Positions 1-7,421 of a stretch of DNA of 17,624 nt are shown in pieces (the first letter of the stretch is position 1; every line of letters begins with the position of its first letter). The notes below the pieces were generated by a model. The model saw only the letters and a program-made list of their open reading frames with translations. It ran no database searches and was not told where the DNA came from. Origin of the DNA: Paracoccaceae bacterium (lineage in GTDB: Bacteria > Pseudomonadota > Alphaproteobacteria > Rhodobacterales > Rhodobacteraceae); contig CABZJG010000014.1 of assembly GCA_902525995.1 (NCBI GenBank), positions 1 through 17,624 on the forward strand, written 5' to 3'. The translations under genes and the position numbers were made by a program.

Positions 1-256
1 ATGTACGTACGCCTTTTGCCACAAATTCCATCAAACCGCCCACAACGCGTTCGTTTGGGTCAATTCCTGCACAAGACAAGACTTCGCGACCGTCACGCGA
101 ACGGGCCCAACGGGCAATTTGCTCAGGCCCATTGCCATATTTCTTATCGTCAGCGATTGCATCATCTAAAGCGGCAAGAACCACTGCGGCAAAGAGCTTT
201 CGTGCTCTGTTGCCTTGCTCACTGTTAAACGCGCTCGCGTCAACGAAATCTCTCAT
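1..256 (-). CDS. DUF6280-like small conserved protein (3' end cut by window edge)
   Basis: An open frame runs leftward from ATG at 256 to the window edge without a stop, giving at least 85 residues. The protein begins MRDFVDASAF and continues with GNRARKLFAAVVLAAL, DDKKYGNGPEQIARWARS and VLSCAGIDPNERV. It is hydrophilic and mostly helical, with no signal peptide or membrane segment. From memory this matches a small, highly conserved Rhodobacterales family listed as DUF6280, whose function is unknown to me. The start is supported by AGAGGA eight bases upstream. The gene is back to back with efp across about 210 bases. The rightward frames at 1-341 lie antisense to it or beyond its start and are not real genes. 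I am sure that it is coding, less sure of the family name. Confidence 0.82.
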   Translation of the reverse strand, partial: MRDFVDASAFNSEQGNRARKLFAAVVLAALDDAIADDKKYGNGPEQIARWARSRDGREVLSCAGIDPNERVVGGLMEFVAKGVRT

Positions 257-398
257 CCCGTCGTCCTCTATTCTTGCTCTTGTGTTTTGGCGTAGACTTG
301 CTTATTACCTAAAAACACTGATTCGGATAGACTTATTTTGAATACCTAATATGCACTATTCGCATAGCTTTATTGCACCATTAGCTCATATGGTTAGC

Positions 399-429
399 TT
401 GTCAAGTCTGTCCCCTATGGATATAGGGG
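399..429 (+). promoter_or_regulatory. Putative sigma70 promoter of efp with a palindrome over the -10
   Basis: TTGTCA (399-404) and TATAGG (422-427) are 17 bases apart, which fits a vegetative promoter. A perfect inverted repeat, CCCCTAT-GGAT-ATAGGGG (412-429), covers the spacer end and the -10. The -35 is also near-symmetric: the opposite strand reads TTGACA at 405-400, so a leftward promoter for the DUF6280 gene may overlap it, although its -10 is poor. The predicted efp leader would be about 35 bases. The palindrome could be an operator or only chance; no repressor is identified. Confidence 0.4.
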
Positions 430-469
430 CATTGATCTAAAATTCAATCAAATAGATGCAGGTTTTGAG

Positions 470-1033
470 ATGGCCAAAATAAATGGGAATGAAATTCGCC
501 CCGGTAATGTTCTGGAACATGACGGTGGACTTTGGGCTGCTGTAAAAGTGGATCATGTGAAGCCTGGTAAAGGTGGGGCGTTCGCTCAGGTTGAAATGCG
601 TAATTTGCGTAATGGCTCAAAACTAAATGAACGGTTTCGAAGCGCCGACAAAGTTGAACGGGTGCGTTTGGAGCAAAAAGATCAGCAATTCCTTTATGAA
701 AGCGATGGGATGCTCGTATTCATGGATACCGAGACCTATGAACAAATTGAGCTGTCCTCTGAGTTACTCGGTGAGCGCAGGCCATTTTTGCAAGATGGAA
801 TGACTATTGTGGTTGAATTTTATGAAGATGAGGCTCTGAATGCCACGCTGCCACAAAAAGTAACCTGTACTGTTGTTGAAACAGAACCGGTGGTCAAAGG
901 CCAAACGGCGGCGAATAGTTTCAAGCCGGCAATTCTAGACAATGGCGTTAAAGTTATGGTGCCACCCTTTATCGCTCAAGATGAGCAGGTGGTTATAAAT
1001 ACAGAAGCGATGGAGTATTCCGAGCGCGCATAG
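470..1033 (+). CDS. efp: Translation elongation factor P
   Basis: EF-P is a tRNA-shaped cytosolic factor that binds between the ribosomal P and E sites and rescues ribosomes stalled on consecutive prolines. The 187-residue length is the family norm. The order is an N-terminal KOW-like domain (about 1-62), a central OB domain (about 66-122) and a C-terminal OB domain (about 130-185). The modification loop reads KPGKGGAF, with Lys34 at the tip. This marks the lysine type that EpmA/EpmB beta-lysylate in other bacteria, not the arginine type that is rhamnosylated. The epm genes are not in this window. The start ATG follows a weak AGG seven bases upstream. The gene appears monocistronic, facing ygfZ across 69 bases. 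Confidence 0.97.
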   Translation: MAKINGNEIRPGNVLEHDGGLWAAVKVDHVKPGKGGAFAQVEMRNLRNGSKLNERFRSADKVERVRLEQKDQQFLYESDGMLVFMDTETYEQIELSSELLGERRPFLQDGMTIVVEFYEDEALNATLPQKVTCTVVETEPVVKGQTAANSFKPAILDNGVKVMVPPFIAQDEQVVINTEAMEYSERA

Positions 1034-1096
1034 TTGCTGAGCAATTGTAAGGCTGCTTTTCAGCGCTAATATGGAAACCTGCCAATATGCCTTAAA

Positions 1097-1114
1097 ATGG
1101 CCCTAACTGGCCAT
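1097..1114 (-). terminator. Weak hairpin at the end of ygfZ
   Basis: A 6-bp inverted repeat (ATGGCC / GGCCAT, 6-base loop) spans the ygfZ stop codon. Read leftward it is followed by TTTT then AAGG. The stem is short and the T tract is brief, so it is at best a weak intrinsic terminator. It has no T tract in the efp direction. Confidence 0.3.
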
Positions 1115-1861
1115 GTCATGTTCCACCCTTACGTGCACGCCATTTGCTGTCATATTGTCACCTATTCTGTCGAAGCGGAGATAGGCAAGCGCGTGCCCAG
1201 ACGATTGTGAGCAAATAAATCCTGCGTCTTTTCCTTGTGATAGAATGGGGGTGTGCAGTGGGACTGGCGCCTCTATAGCCACTCGCGCCATTCCTTTGCG
1301 AAGCTTTGTTTTGTGCTTCATACGGGCGATTATTTCTTGTCCCACATAACACCCTTTCGAAAAATCCACTCCATTTAATGTTTCAAAACCCCATTCAAGA
1401 ATATAGCTATCAGGGGTCAGTTCGGAGCCAGCGTCCGGAACCAAAGCTGCAATGCGCCGTGCGGTCCAATCCACATCGTCTGCAACTGTATTTGGCGAAT
1501 ATCTGCGCCATCCCATATCGCGATGACGCGGGTCTGCATATCCGCCTTCAGGTGGCATACCAAGACCGCGTTGAAGATAAAGTGGCACGATATTGAATTC
1601 GACATCTGCCCGCAATCTATACATCATAAGCCGTTTGAGCAGTGGCTTAGACTGATCTGACGCCACATCAATCATCACATCAGCTCCATCGGCGAGTATG
1701 AAAAAATCGAAAAGAAATTTACCTTGTGGTGTCAAAAGCGCGGTATACACCAGCCCTTGGTCAATCTTATTTACATCATTGGTTACTAGGCCTTGTAAAA
1801 AATCCCGGGCATCATTGCCGCTAACTTTAATGATTTCGCGCAAATTTGAACTTAAGACCAT
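1103..1861 (-). CDS. ygfZ: YgfZ/GcvT-domain folate-binding protein
   Basis: YgfZ is a folate-binding relative of the glycine-cleavage T protein. In E. coli it supports maturation or repair of certain Fe-S enzymes such as MiaB. The family hallmark KGCYVGQE is at residues 169-176, with the conserved Cys171, followed by the expected KHKTKLRKG. The N-terminal DFLQGLVTNDV and LTPQGKFLFDFF motifs are also typical. I chose ATG at 1861 (252 residues) because AAGGAT lies about eight bases upstream and the family signature starts there. A longer frame reaches back to 1933 but its extra 24 residues are unlike the family and would run into the divergent glycosyltransferase gene. It converges with efp. 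Confidence 0.93.
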   Translation of the reverse strand: MVLSSNLREIIKVSGNDARDFLQGLVTNDVNKIDQGLVYTALLTPQGKFLFDFFILADGADVMIDVASDQSKPLLKRLMMYRLRADVEFNIVPLYLQRGLGMPPEGGYADPRHRDMGWRRYSPNTVADDVDWTARRIAALVPDAGSELTPDSYILEWGFETLNGVDFSKGCYVGQEIIARMKHKTKLRKGMARVAIEAPVPLHTPILSQGKDAGFICSQSSGHALAYLRFDRIGDNMTANGVHVRVEHDMAS

Positions 1862-1920
1862 GTGGCAATCCTTGGTTACACTCGATACATATATAGTGTG
1901 TTTTGCAGATGGAACAGAGG

Positions 1921-2607
1921 ATGCGTGCACCAATTTCGGTAATCATTCCAACCCTGAACGCTCAAGACAGCCTGCCGAGCTTATTGAGTAGTCTGTATGA
2001 AGGGGTGGCAGCCGGTTTGATATGTGAAGTGATTGTTTCTGATGGTGGCTCTTCAGACGAGACTTGCAAAATCGCGGATCAATCCGGCGCAGCCATCGTC
2101 AAAGGGTGCGCATCCCGCGGGGGACAAGTGGCCCGCGCCTGCACCACGGCGCAGGGTAAATGGCTGCTCATTCTGCACGCTGACTGTATTTTGCCCAAAG
2201 GGTGGAGTGACATAGTACGCGCCCGTCTGGCCAATAAACAAAAGTCGTTTTTTTTCAAGCTGCGCTTTAACAGCGGGCATCTTATGGCGCGGATTACTGA
2301 AGGGTGGGCCAATCTTCGCTCAATAGTTTTGGGTCTGCCCTACGGGGATCAAGGTTTATTGGTTTCTCAGCAACAACTGGTCAACATTGGAGGCTATCCG
2401 GACCAGCCTTTGATGGAAGATGTGGCGATTGCTTTAAAACTAAAGCAACACATGCGCATGTTACCTTTGACTATTTTAACAAGTGCTGGCGGCTATGAGC
2501 AAAAAGGTTGGATTTTGCGTGGAACACAAAACTTGATCCTACTTTTCCGGTACTTACGGGGCGCCTCACCGGAAGAGTTGAGAAAAAGCTACTACACCCA
2601 AATCTAG
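1921..2607 (+). CDS. Family 2 glycosyltransferase, TIGR04283 type
   Basis: This is a cytosolic GT-A fold glycosyltransferase of about 228 residues. The N-terminal strand VIIPTLNA, the nucleotide-binding VSDGGSSDET (Asp41) and the DxD-like LHADC (Asp88) are in family order. The C-terminal part has YGDQGL and GGYPDQPLMEDV, which I recall as typical of the TIGR04283 (rSAM/selenodomain-associated transferase 2) subgroup. No membrane segment is evident. The substrate is unknown. ATG at 1921 is preferred since GGAA lies six bases upstream and the fold begins at once. ATG 1909 and TTG 1903 are in frame but lack a ribosome site. It is divergent from ygfZ (59 bases) and converges with lolD. The usual companion (a DUF2064 protein) is not nearby. 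Confidence 0.88.
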   Translation: MRAPISVIIPTLNAQDSLPSLLSSLYEGVAAGLICEVIVSDGGSSDETCKIADQSGAAIVKGCASRGGQVARACTTAQGKWLLILHADCILPKGWSDIVRARLANKQKSFFFKLRFNSGHLMARITEGWANLRSIVLGLPYGDQGLLVSQQQLVNIGGYPDQPLMEDVAIALKLKQHMRMLPLTILTSAGGYEQKGWILRGTQNLILLFRYLRGASPEELRKSYYTQI

Positions 2608-2632
2608 CTGGCAGGCCTGGGCGCAATAGGCT

Positions 2633-3310
2633 TCATTCAAGCAGACCATTCTTTAATGTAACTGTTCGATCCATTTGCGCCGCAAGCTGTGGGTTATGAG
2701 TGGCAATAACTGCGGATAATCCAGTTTGTCGTACCACAGACACTAAGGTTTCAAACACCTGCTCAGAAGTGGTCTGATCAAGGTTCCCAGTCGGTTCATC
2801 CGCCAGCAACACTTTGGGCGCGTTTGCCAAAGCGCGGCAAAATGCAACCCGTTGTTGTTCGCCGCCCGACAACTCGGCTGGTCTATGATCCGCACGCTCG
2901 GCTATGCCAACCTTTGAAAGTAGCTCAGCGGCTCGTGATTTGGCCAAGCTGCGCGATTGCCCATCTGCAAGCTGTGGCAGCATCACATTTTCAAGGGCAG
3001 AAAATTCAGGCAACAAATGATGGAACTGATAAATAAACCCAATTTCTCTGCGCCGGATCGCGGTACGTTTACGGTCGCTCATTGAATTTAAAATTTCACC
3101 CTGAAATTTCACCTCGCCAGCGTCTGGTGTGTCTAAGAGACCTGCGATGTGCAGCAATGTTGATTTGCCTGCACCAGAGGGCGCGACCAGGGCTATGATT
3201 TCACCGCGTTTTACGTCGAGGTTTGCGCCGTTAAGAACATTTATCTGGTTGGGCCGGCCCCGATGATAGGCTTTTTCAAGAGCGTTTAATTCAAGCAGCA
3301 GATCACTCAT
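2633..3310 (-). CDS. lolD: Lipoprotein-releasing ABC transporter ATP-binding subunit LolD
   Basis: LolD hydrolyses ATP to power the LolC/E permease, which extracts outer-membrane lipoproteins from the inner membrane and hands them to LolA. The protein has 225 residues. Walker A is APSGAGKST (43-51), with Ala in place of the first Gly. The Q-loop Gln is at 95, the signature LSGGEQQ at 147-153, Walker B VLLADEP at 167-173 and the switch His at 205. The LolD-type segment FIYQFHHLLPEFSALENV is present. The start ATG at 3310 overlaps the lolC stop (ATGAGTGA, 8 bases shared), implying translational coupling, and is preferred over an in-frame start five codons upstream. Confidence 0.96.
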   Translation of the reverse strand: MSDLLLELNALEKAYHRGRPNQINVLNGANLDVKRGEIIALVAPSGAGKSTLLHIAGLLDTPDAGEVKFQGEILNSMSDRKRTAIRRREIGFIYQFHHLLPEFSALENVMLPQLADGQSRSLAKSRAAELLSKVGIAERADHRPAELSGGEQQRVAFCRALANAPKVLLADEPTGNLDQTTSEQVFETLVSVVRQTGLSAVIATHNPQLAAQMDRTVTLKNGLLE

Positions 3311-4589
3311 AGCGCAGGGCCTCAACCGGATTCATGCGCGCCGCGCGCCGTGCTGGAAAAAATGTAACGCCAAAGCTTAAGCCCAATGATAAGATCACGG
3401 CAGATAAAACATCTTCCAGATACAATTCGGCGGGTACTGAATAGATACCCCTAATTGATGGGTCCCAAACACCGCCGCCGGCGACATAATTGATCAATGA
3501 AAAAATCGGATCAATATAGATCGCAAACAAGCAGCCCAAGATCACACCAAATGTTGTCCCGATAACCCCGGTAAAGGCGCCGCAGATAAAAAATACCCGC
3601 ATCACGGACCCTTCGGTTAATCCCATGGTGCGCAGGATGCCGATATCGCGGCCCTTATTTTTCACCAGCATAATCAAGCCAGAAATGATATTCATGGTCG
3701 CTATTAAAACCAATATCGTCATGATGATAAACATCACGTTATCTTCGATTTCCAAGGCGCGTAAAAAATTGCTGGATGCGTCCTTCCAACTCCACAGCTG
3801 GGCACGTGCGCCAGCAGCTGAGGAAATCGCGCCTGCTAACCTTTCAACCTGATCGGGGTTTGCCACCATAACCTCGATCTCATCGGCAACCCCCTCACGG
3901 TTAAAGTAATTTTGAGCTTCGGCAAAGGGCATGTAAACGCGGGTTCTGTCGATATAATAACGACCTGCTGTAAATATATAGGTAATCGGATAACTTTTGA
4001 CCCGTGGGCTGGTGCCAAAGGCTGTTTTAACACCATTTGGTGAAATCAGTTTGATTTTGTCGCCAAGCGTTACGTTTAAAATGCGTGCGACGCCGGAGCC
4101 GATGGCAATGCCCTGTTCAAAATCACCGATATCGCCTACAAAGTCTTCTGGCTTTGCAATCCGCGGCAGTGTCATAAGGTCAGAGGCCGCAATCCCATAC
4201 ACTTGAACACCGGCGTTTTCTCCTCCGAAACTGGCCATCACCTGACCTTTGATCAGCGGCGCAGCGCGGGTGACCCCCTCAATCTGACCAATGTCATGCG
4301 CCATGTCGGCATAATTATGAATGCTGCGATCCAAACGGCCAAAATCATCCGTTGCCGGAATTTGATAGACAGTGACATGGGCATTCGCGCCCAAAATTGT
4401 ATCTACAATTTCCGAGCGAAACCCCGAACGGACAGCAAGTGTGGCAATCAACGCAAACACCGCCAGCGTGATACCTATCAGGCTGATCCACGTCATCACA
4501 CTGACGCCACCTTCGGCGCGGCGTGCACGCAGATAGCGCCAAGCGATCATCCATTCATATGCAGCAAAGGGTCGATTGCTATGACGCAC
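3303..4589 (-). CDS. lolC: Lipoprotein-releasing ABC transporter permease LolC/LolE
   Basis: This is the membrane subunit of the Lol complex, 428 residues, as expected for the single LolC/E protein of alphaproteobacteria. It opens with AYEWMIAWRYLRARR. A first membrane helix is at about 34-56, a large periplasmic domain follows to about 280, and three C-terminal helices form the FtsX-like domain. The cytoplasmic coupling segment NKGRDIGILRTMGLTEGSVMRVF and the terminal FFPARRAARMNPVEALRYE are diagnostic. The start is GTG at 4589, backed by a strong CGGAGG with six bases between it and GTG. It forms a two-gene unit with lolD and is divergent from the HisC-like gene across 226 bases. Confidence 0.95.
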   Translation of the reverse strand: MRHSNRPFAAYEWMIAWRYLRARRAEGGVSVMTWISLIGITLAVFALIATLAVRSGFRSEIVDTILGANAHVTVYQIPATDDFGRLDRSIHNYADMAHDIGQIEGVTRAAPLIKGQVMASFGGENAGVQVYGIAASDLMTLPRIAKPEDFVGDIGDFEQGIAIGSGVARILNVTLGDKIKLISPNGVKTAFGTSPRVKSYPITYIFTAGRYYIDRTRVYMPFAEAQNYFNREGVADEIEVMVANPDQVERLAGAISSAAGARAQLWSWKDASSNFLRALEIEDNVMFIIMTILVLIATMNIISGLIMLVKNKGRDIGILRTMGLTEGSVMRVFFICGAFTGVIGTTFGVILGCLFAIYIDPIFSLINYVAGGGVWDPSIRGIYSVPAELYLEDVLSAVILSLGLSFGVTFFPARRAARMNPVEALRYE

Positions 4590-4779
4590 AGTCGGCCTCC
4601 GTTTTATTTCTGCCGCCGACCCTGTGCCTGATCGCTGCGAAGGTCAAGACTGGATTGGATTTTGCCGCACCGATCGGTTCAAAATTGCGTGATGCGTTTG
4701 GATCATTTGCTCTGCGCCGTGCGCCGTTGAATAGTTATAGTTATTTTTCCGTATGATAGCTCTCAAAACCTTTACGCCC

Positions 4780-4808
4780 TTGCCTCTGATAGCAATATAC
4801 CATTATCT
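4780..4808 (+). promoter_or_regulatory. Possible promoter giving a leaderless aminotransferase mRNA
   Basis: TTGCCT (4780-4785) and TTATCT (4803-4808) are separated by 17 bases. Initiation about seven bases downstream would fall at or next to the A of ATG 4816. This gene has no Shine-Dalgarno sequence, so a leaderless message is consistent. Both hexamers are imperfect. A second candidate, TTGAAT with TATGAT 19 bases on (about 4726-4756), is also possible. Confidence 0.25.
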
Positions 4809-4815
4809 CTGTGCT

Positions 4816-5925
4816 ATGAGCAAACCACGTTATACCAAATTGGTCGAAAGCCTGCCGGTAAGTGTTCCTTTTGTCGGGCCAGAAACCCAAGAGCGGGCAC
4901 GAGGCGGTGCTTTTTCGGCGCGTCTTGGAGCCAATGAAAACGTCTTTGGCCCCTCCCCAAAGGCGGTCGAGGCGATGCAGACAGCGGCCTCGGAGATTTG
5001 GAAATATGGGGATCCCACCAGCTTTGATTTGCGCGCGGCTTTGGCCGATCACCACGCCATATCGGCAGAAAATATTGTGGTTGGCGAAGGAATAGATGGT
5101 TTGCTTGGCTATCTTGTGCGTATGCTGATCGGACCGGGTGACAAAGTTGTAACATCAGATGGTGCCTACCCGACGTTTAACTATCATGTGGCTGGATTTG
5201 GCGGGACCTTGCTCAAAACCCCTTATGTTGGGGATCACGAAGACCCTGCCGCGCTTTTGGAATTGGCCGGACAGCAAAATGCCAAACTGATCTATTTGGC
5301 CAATCCAGACAATCCGATGGGAACGTGGCATAGCGCGGATGTGATTGAGGACATGATCTCTAATGTGCCCGAGGGATGTCTTTTAGTTCTGGATGAAGCC
5401 TATATCGAATTTGCGCCCGAAGGCACCGCCCCAAAGGTTGCGATTAATGACCCTAAAGTGATTAGAATGCGCACCTTTTCAAAAGGTTACGGCATGGCAG
5501 GGGCACGAGTGGGCTATGCTTTGGGCGCGCAGGATCTGATCGGGCAATTTGAAAAAATTCGCAATCACTTTGGCATGAACCGGGCCGCGCAAGCCGGTGC
5601 ATTGGCGGCGCTTGGCGATCAGGACTGGCTTGCCCATGTGTGCGAACAGGTGGCGAAAGGCCGCGCTACCATTGCGCAGATAGCTGAAGAAAACGGATTA
5701 TCTACGCTGTCCTCTGCCACCAATTTTGTTGCAATAGATTGCGGCCGGGATGGCGCTTTCGCCAAAGCGGTCCTAGACGATCTGGTGGCCAGTGGCCTGT
5801 TTGTTAGAATGCCGTTTGTGGCCCCGCAAAACCGCTGCATTCGGGTCAGCGCCGGCCATCCAGAAGATCTTGAATTGTTGCGTGATCTGCTGCCCAAAGC
5901 GCTTAGCGCCGCATTAGCTCGCTGA
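4816..5925 (+). CDS. HisC-like class I/II PLP-dependent aminotransferase
   Basis: This is a 369-residue cytosolic aminotransferase related to histidinol-phosphate aminotransferase. The PLP contacts are clear: NPDNPMG (Asn166), LDEAYIEF (Asp193), and the Schiff-base lysine Lys223 in TFSKGYGMAGARVGYAL. CIRVSAG supplies the carboxylate-binding Arg343. The N-terminal LGANENVFGPSPKAVEAM and YGDPTSFDLR are typical of the HisC group. I do not call it hisC because paralogues with other substrates (aromatic or unknown amino acids) are common and no other his gene is nearby. ATG 4816 (MSKPRYTKL) is where family similarity should begin; an in-frame ATG at 4753 would add 21 unlikely residues. It overlaps the next gene tail to tail by 12 bases. 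Confidence 0.9.
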   Translation: MSKPRYTKLVESLPVSVPFVGPETQERARGGAFSARLGANENVFGPSPKAVEAMQTAASEIWKYGDPTSFDLRAALADHHAISAENIVVGEGIDGLLGYLVRMLIGPGDKVVTSDGAYPTFNYHVAGFGGTLLKTPYVGDHEDPAALLELAGQQNAKLIYLANPDNPMGTWHSADVIEDMISNVPEGCLLVLDEAYIEFAPEGTAPKVAINDPKVIRMRTFSKGYGMAGARVGYALGAQDLIGQFEKIRNHFGMNRAAQAGALAALGDQDWLAHVCEQVAKGRATIAQIAEENGLSTLSSATNFVAIDCGRDGAFAKAVLDDLVASGLFVRMPFVAPQNRCIRVSAGHPEDLELLRDLLPKALSAALAR

Positions 5926-7116
5926 TGCCATAACCCGCGCTGCGGCCTCGACAGCGCCGGATCCGTGCGGGATATCAAGTGCACAAAGCCCGGCTTCAAC
6001 GGTGCCCAGCAGCCCCATGATCATCTGTGCGTTGACATGACCCATGTGGCCAAATCTGAAAAATCCGTCGCCATTGGGATCTTCGGGCGTGGACATGCCC
6101 AAGCCGATGCCAAGGGTTAATCCGGCCTCATGTTCCACCCAGCGGCGGAGATTTTTTCCATCAGGCGCACCAAGGTGCAGCGAGGTAACCGCATGGCTAC
6201 GGTGCTGCGGGTTTTGCACATTCATCCGCATCTGGCCTGCGCCGCTGCCCCAGCACTCTACTGCGGCCCAAATGGATTGGGCGAGCACTTTATGACGGGT
6301 CCAGATAGCATCGATGCCTTCGGCTTTGATCATGTCCAAAGCGGTGCGCAACCCGTAAAGATTAAGGGTTGGCGCCGTACCGCAAAAATACTGGTAAAAA
6401 ACCTCTGCGTTCACCCGCGGCTGCCAGTTCCAATAGGAACTGACCCTTTTGAGGGCGTGTTGCTGCTCAGCCGCTTTTTCGTTGAAATAGACAAAGGCCA
6501 ATCCCGGCGGCACCATCAATCCTTTTTGGCTGGCCGCAACCATCACATCAACACCCCATACATCCATTTCAAAGCGATCACAGCCAAGCGATGCAATGCA
6601 ATCCACGGCCAATAGGGCAGGGTGATCTGCAGCATCAATGGCGTCGCGCGCCGCTTTTATGTCATTCTTAATCGATGTGGATGTGTCCACATGGGTGACC
6701 AGAACAGCTTTGATCTGCCGCGCTGTATCAGCCCTTAAAGCATCGCTAATACGCATAGGGTCGATCGGTGACTGTGTTCCAAATTCAATGATTTCTGCTT
6801 TGATTCCAAGAGTTTCTGCCATTGCAGCCCAGCCATGGGCAAATTGACCGGTGGCGGCCACCAAAACCGTATCGCCAGGGCCTGCCATATTCGCCAGCGC
6901 GGCTTCCCATGCACCATGGCCGTTTGCAATATAAAGCGCAACATTCTGGTCAGTGTGCGCAACGGCGCGCAAGTCTGCAAGCAGCGGCGGCATCATATCC
7001 ACCAATTCGCCTTCATAGATATTTGGCGAAGACCGGTGTATTGCCTGAAGCACCGCTTCAGGAATGACGGAGGGACCGGGAATAGCAAGATAAGACCGAC
7101 CGTTTGCAAGGGACAT
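5914..7116 (-). CDS. Class V aminotransferase, alanine/serine-glyoxylate type
   Basis: This is a fold-type I, class V PLP enzyme of 400 residues, cytosolic. The family opening YLAIPGPSVIPEAVLQA is followed by NGHGAWEAALAN (cofactor-phosphate region), the PLP-ring aspartate in LLAVDCIASLG (Asp172), and the catalytic lysine Lys198 in ASQKGLMVPPGLAFVYF. FRFGHMGHVN near the C-terminus is also typical. Known relatives move an amino group from serine, alanine or aspartate to glyoxylate; the donor here cannot be decided. ATG 7116 is preferred because AAAGGA lies nine bases upstream; an in-frame TTG at 7125 is too close to it. The gene is divergent from the broken Ldh-family gene, so the two may have shared a pathway, for example handling of hydroxypyruvate or another 2-oxoacid. 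That link is inference. Confidence 0.9.
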   Translation of the reverse strand: MSLANGRSYLAIPGPSVIPEAVLQAIHRSSPNIYEGELVDMMPPLLADLRAVAHTDQNVALYIANGHGAWEAALANMAGPGDTVLVAATGQFAHGWAAMAETLGIKAEIIEFGTQSPIDPMRISDALRADTARQIKAVLVTHVDTSTSIKNDIKAARDAIDAADHPALLAVDCIASLGCDRFEMDVWGVDVMVAASQKGLMVPPGLAFVYFNEKAAEQQHALKRVSSYWNWQPRVNAEVFYQYFCGTAPTLNLYGLRTALDMIKAEGIDAIWTRHKVLAQSIWAAVECWGSGAGQMRMNVQNPQHRSHAVTSLHLGAPDGKNLRRWVEHEAGLTLGIGLGMSTPEDPNGDGFFRFGHMGHVNAQMIMGLLGTVEAGLCALDIPHGSGAVEAAARVMASAS

Positions 7117-7421
7117 TACATTCAATCCTTTAAAATTCTATTTACGGAAAGTTCAGCGCCTGTTTAATGCGGCGGTATAACTTTTAACCGCGATATTGGC
7201 CCAAAAATCGCCAAGGTCAATCACCTCTGGCAAAGAAAATGTTGCAGCAGGCCTTGGTAGTGTGACATTCATTAAAAAAAAATGGCGGGGCAATTTCCAT
7301 CGCTATGGGATAGACGTTTTCAGCTGGGACTGGATTTCAAATGATCGCAAAATCAGCCCTTGAAAAACCTAGCGCATGTGGTCAAAGCTGATCTGCGCAA
7401 AAGCAAACCAAGGGATTCTAG
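7117..7421. other. Divergent intergenic region between two metabolic genes
   Basis: This 305-base stretch separates the start codons of the aminotransferase and the dehydrogenase. It contains the two ribosome sites, a run of nine A near 7275 and a short imperfect hairpin (GCGGT...ACCGC) near 7175. I see no convincing open frame or paired promoter hexamers. It should hold both promoters and perhaps a shared operator. Confidence 0.5.

Noticed and set aside
1..341. Rightward open frames of 69 and 75 codons at the left edge
   Set aside because: They are mostly antisense to a leftward frame with a good ribosome site and recognisable conserved protein sequence.
1034..1102. Intrinsic terminator of efp
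   Set aside because: Short repeats such as GCTG/CAGC occur, but there is no stable stem followed by T residues in the rightward direction.
6130..6615. Rightward 161-codon frame antisense to the class V aminotransferase
   Set aside because: Shadow frame; the opposite strand encodes a full-length enzyme with its catalytic lysine.
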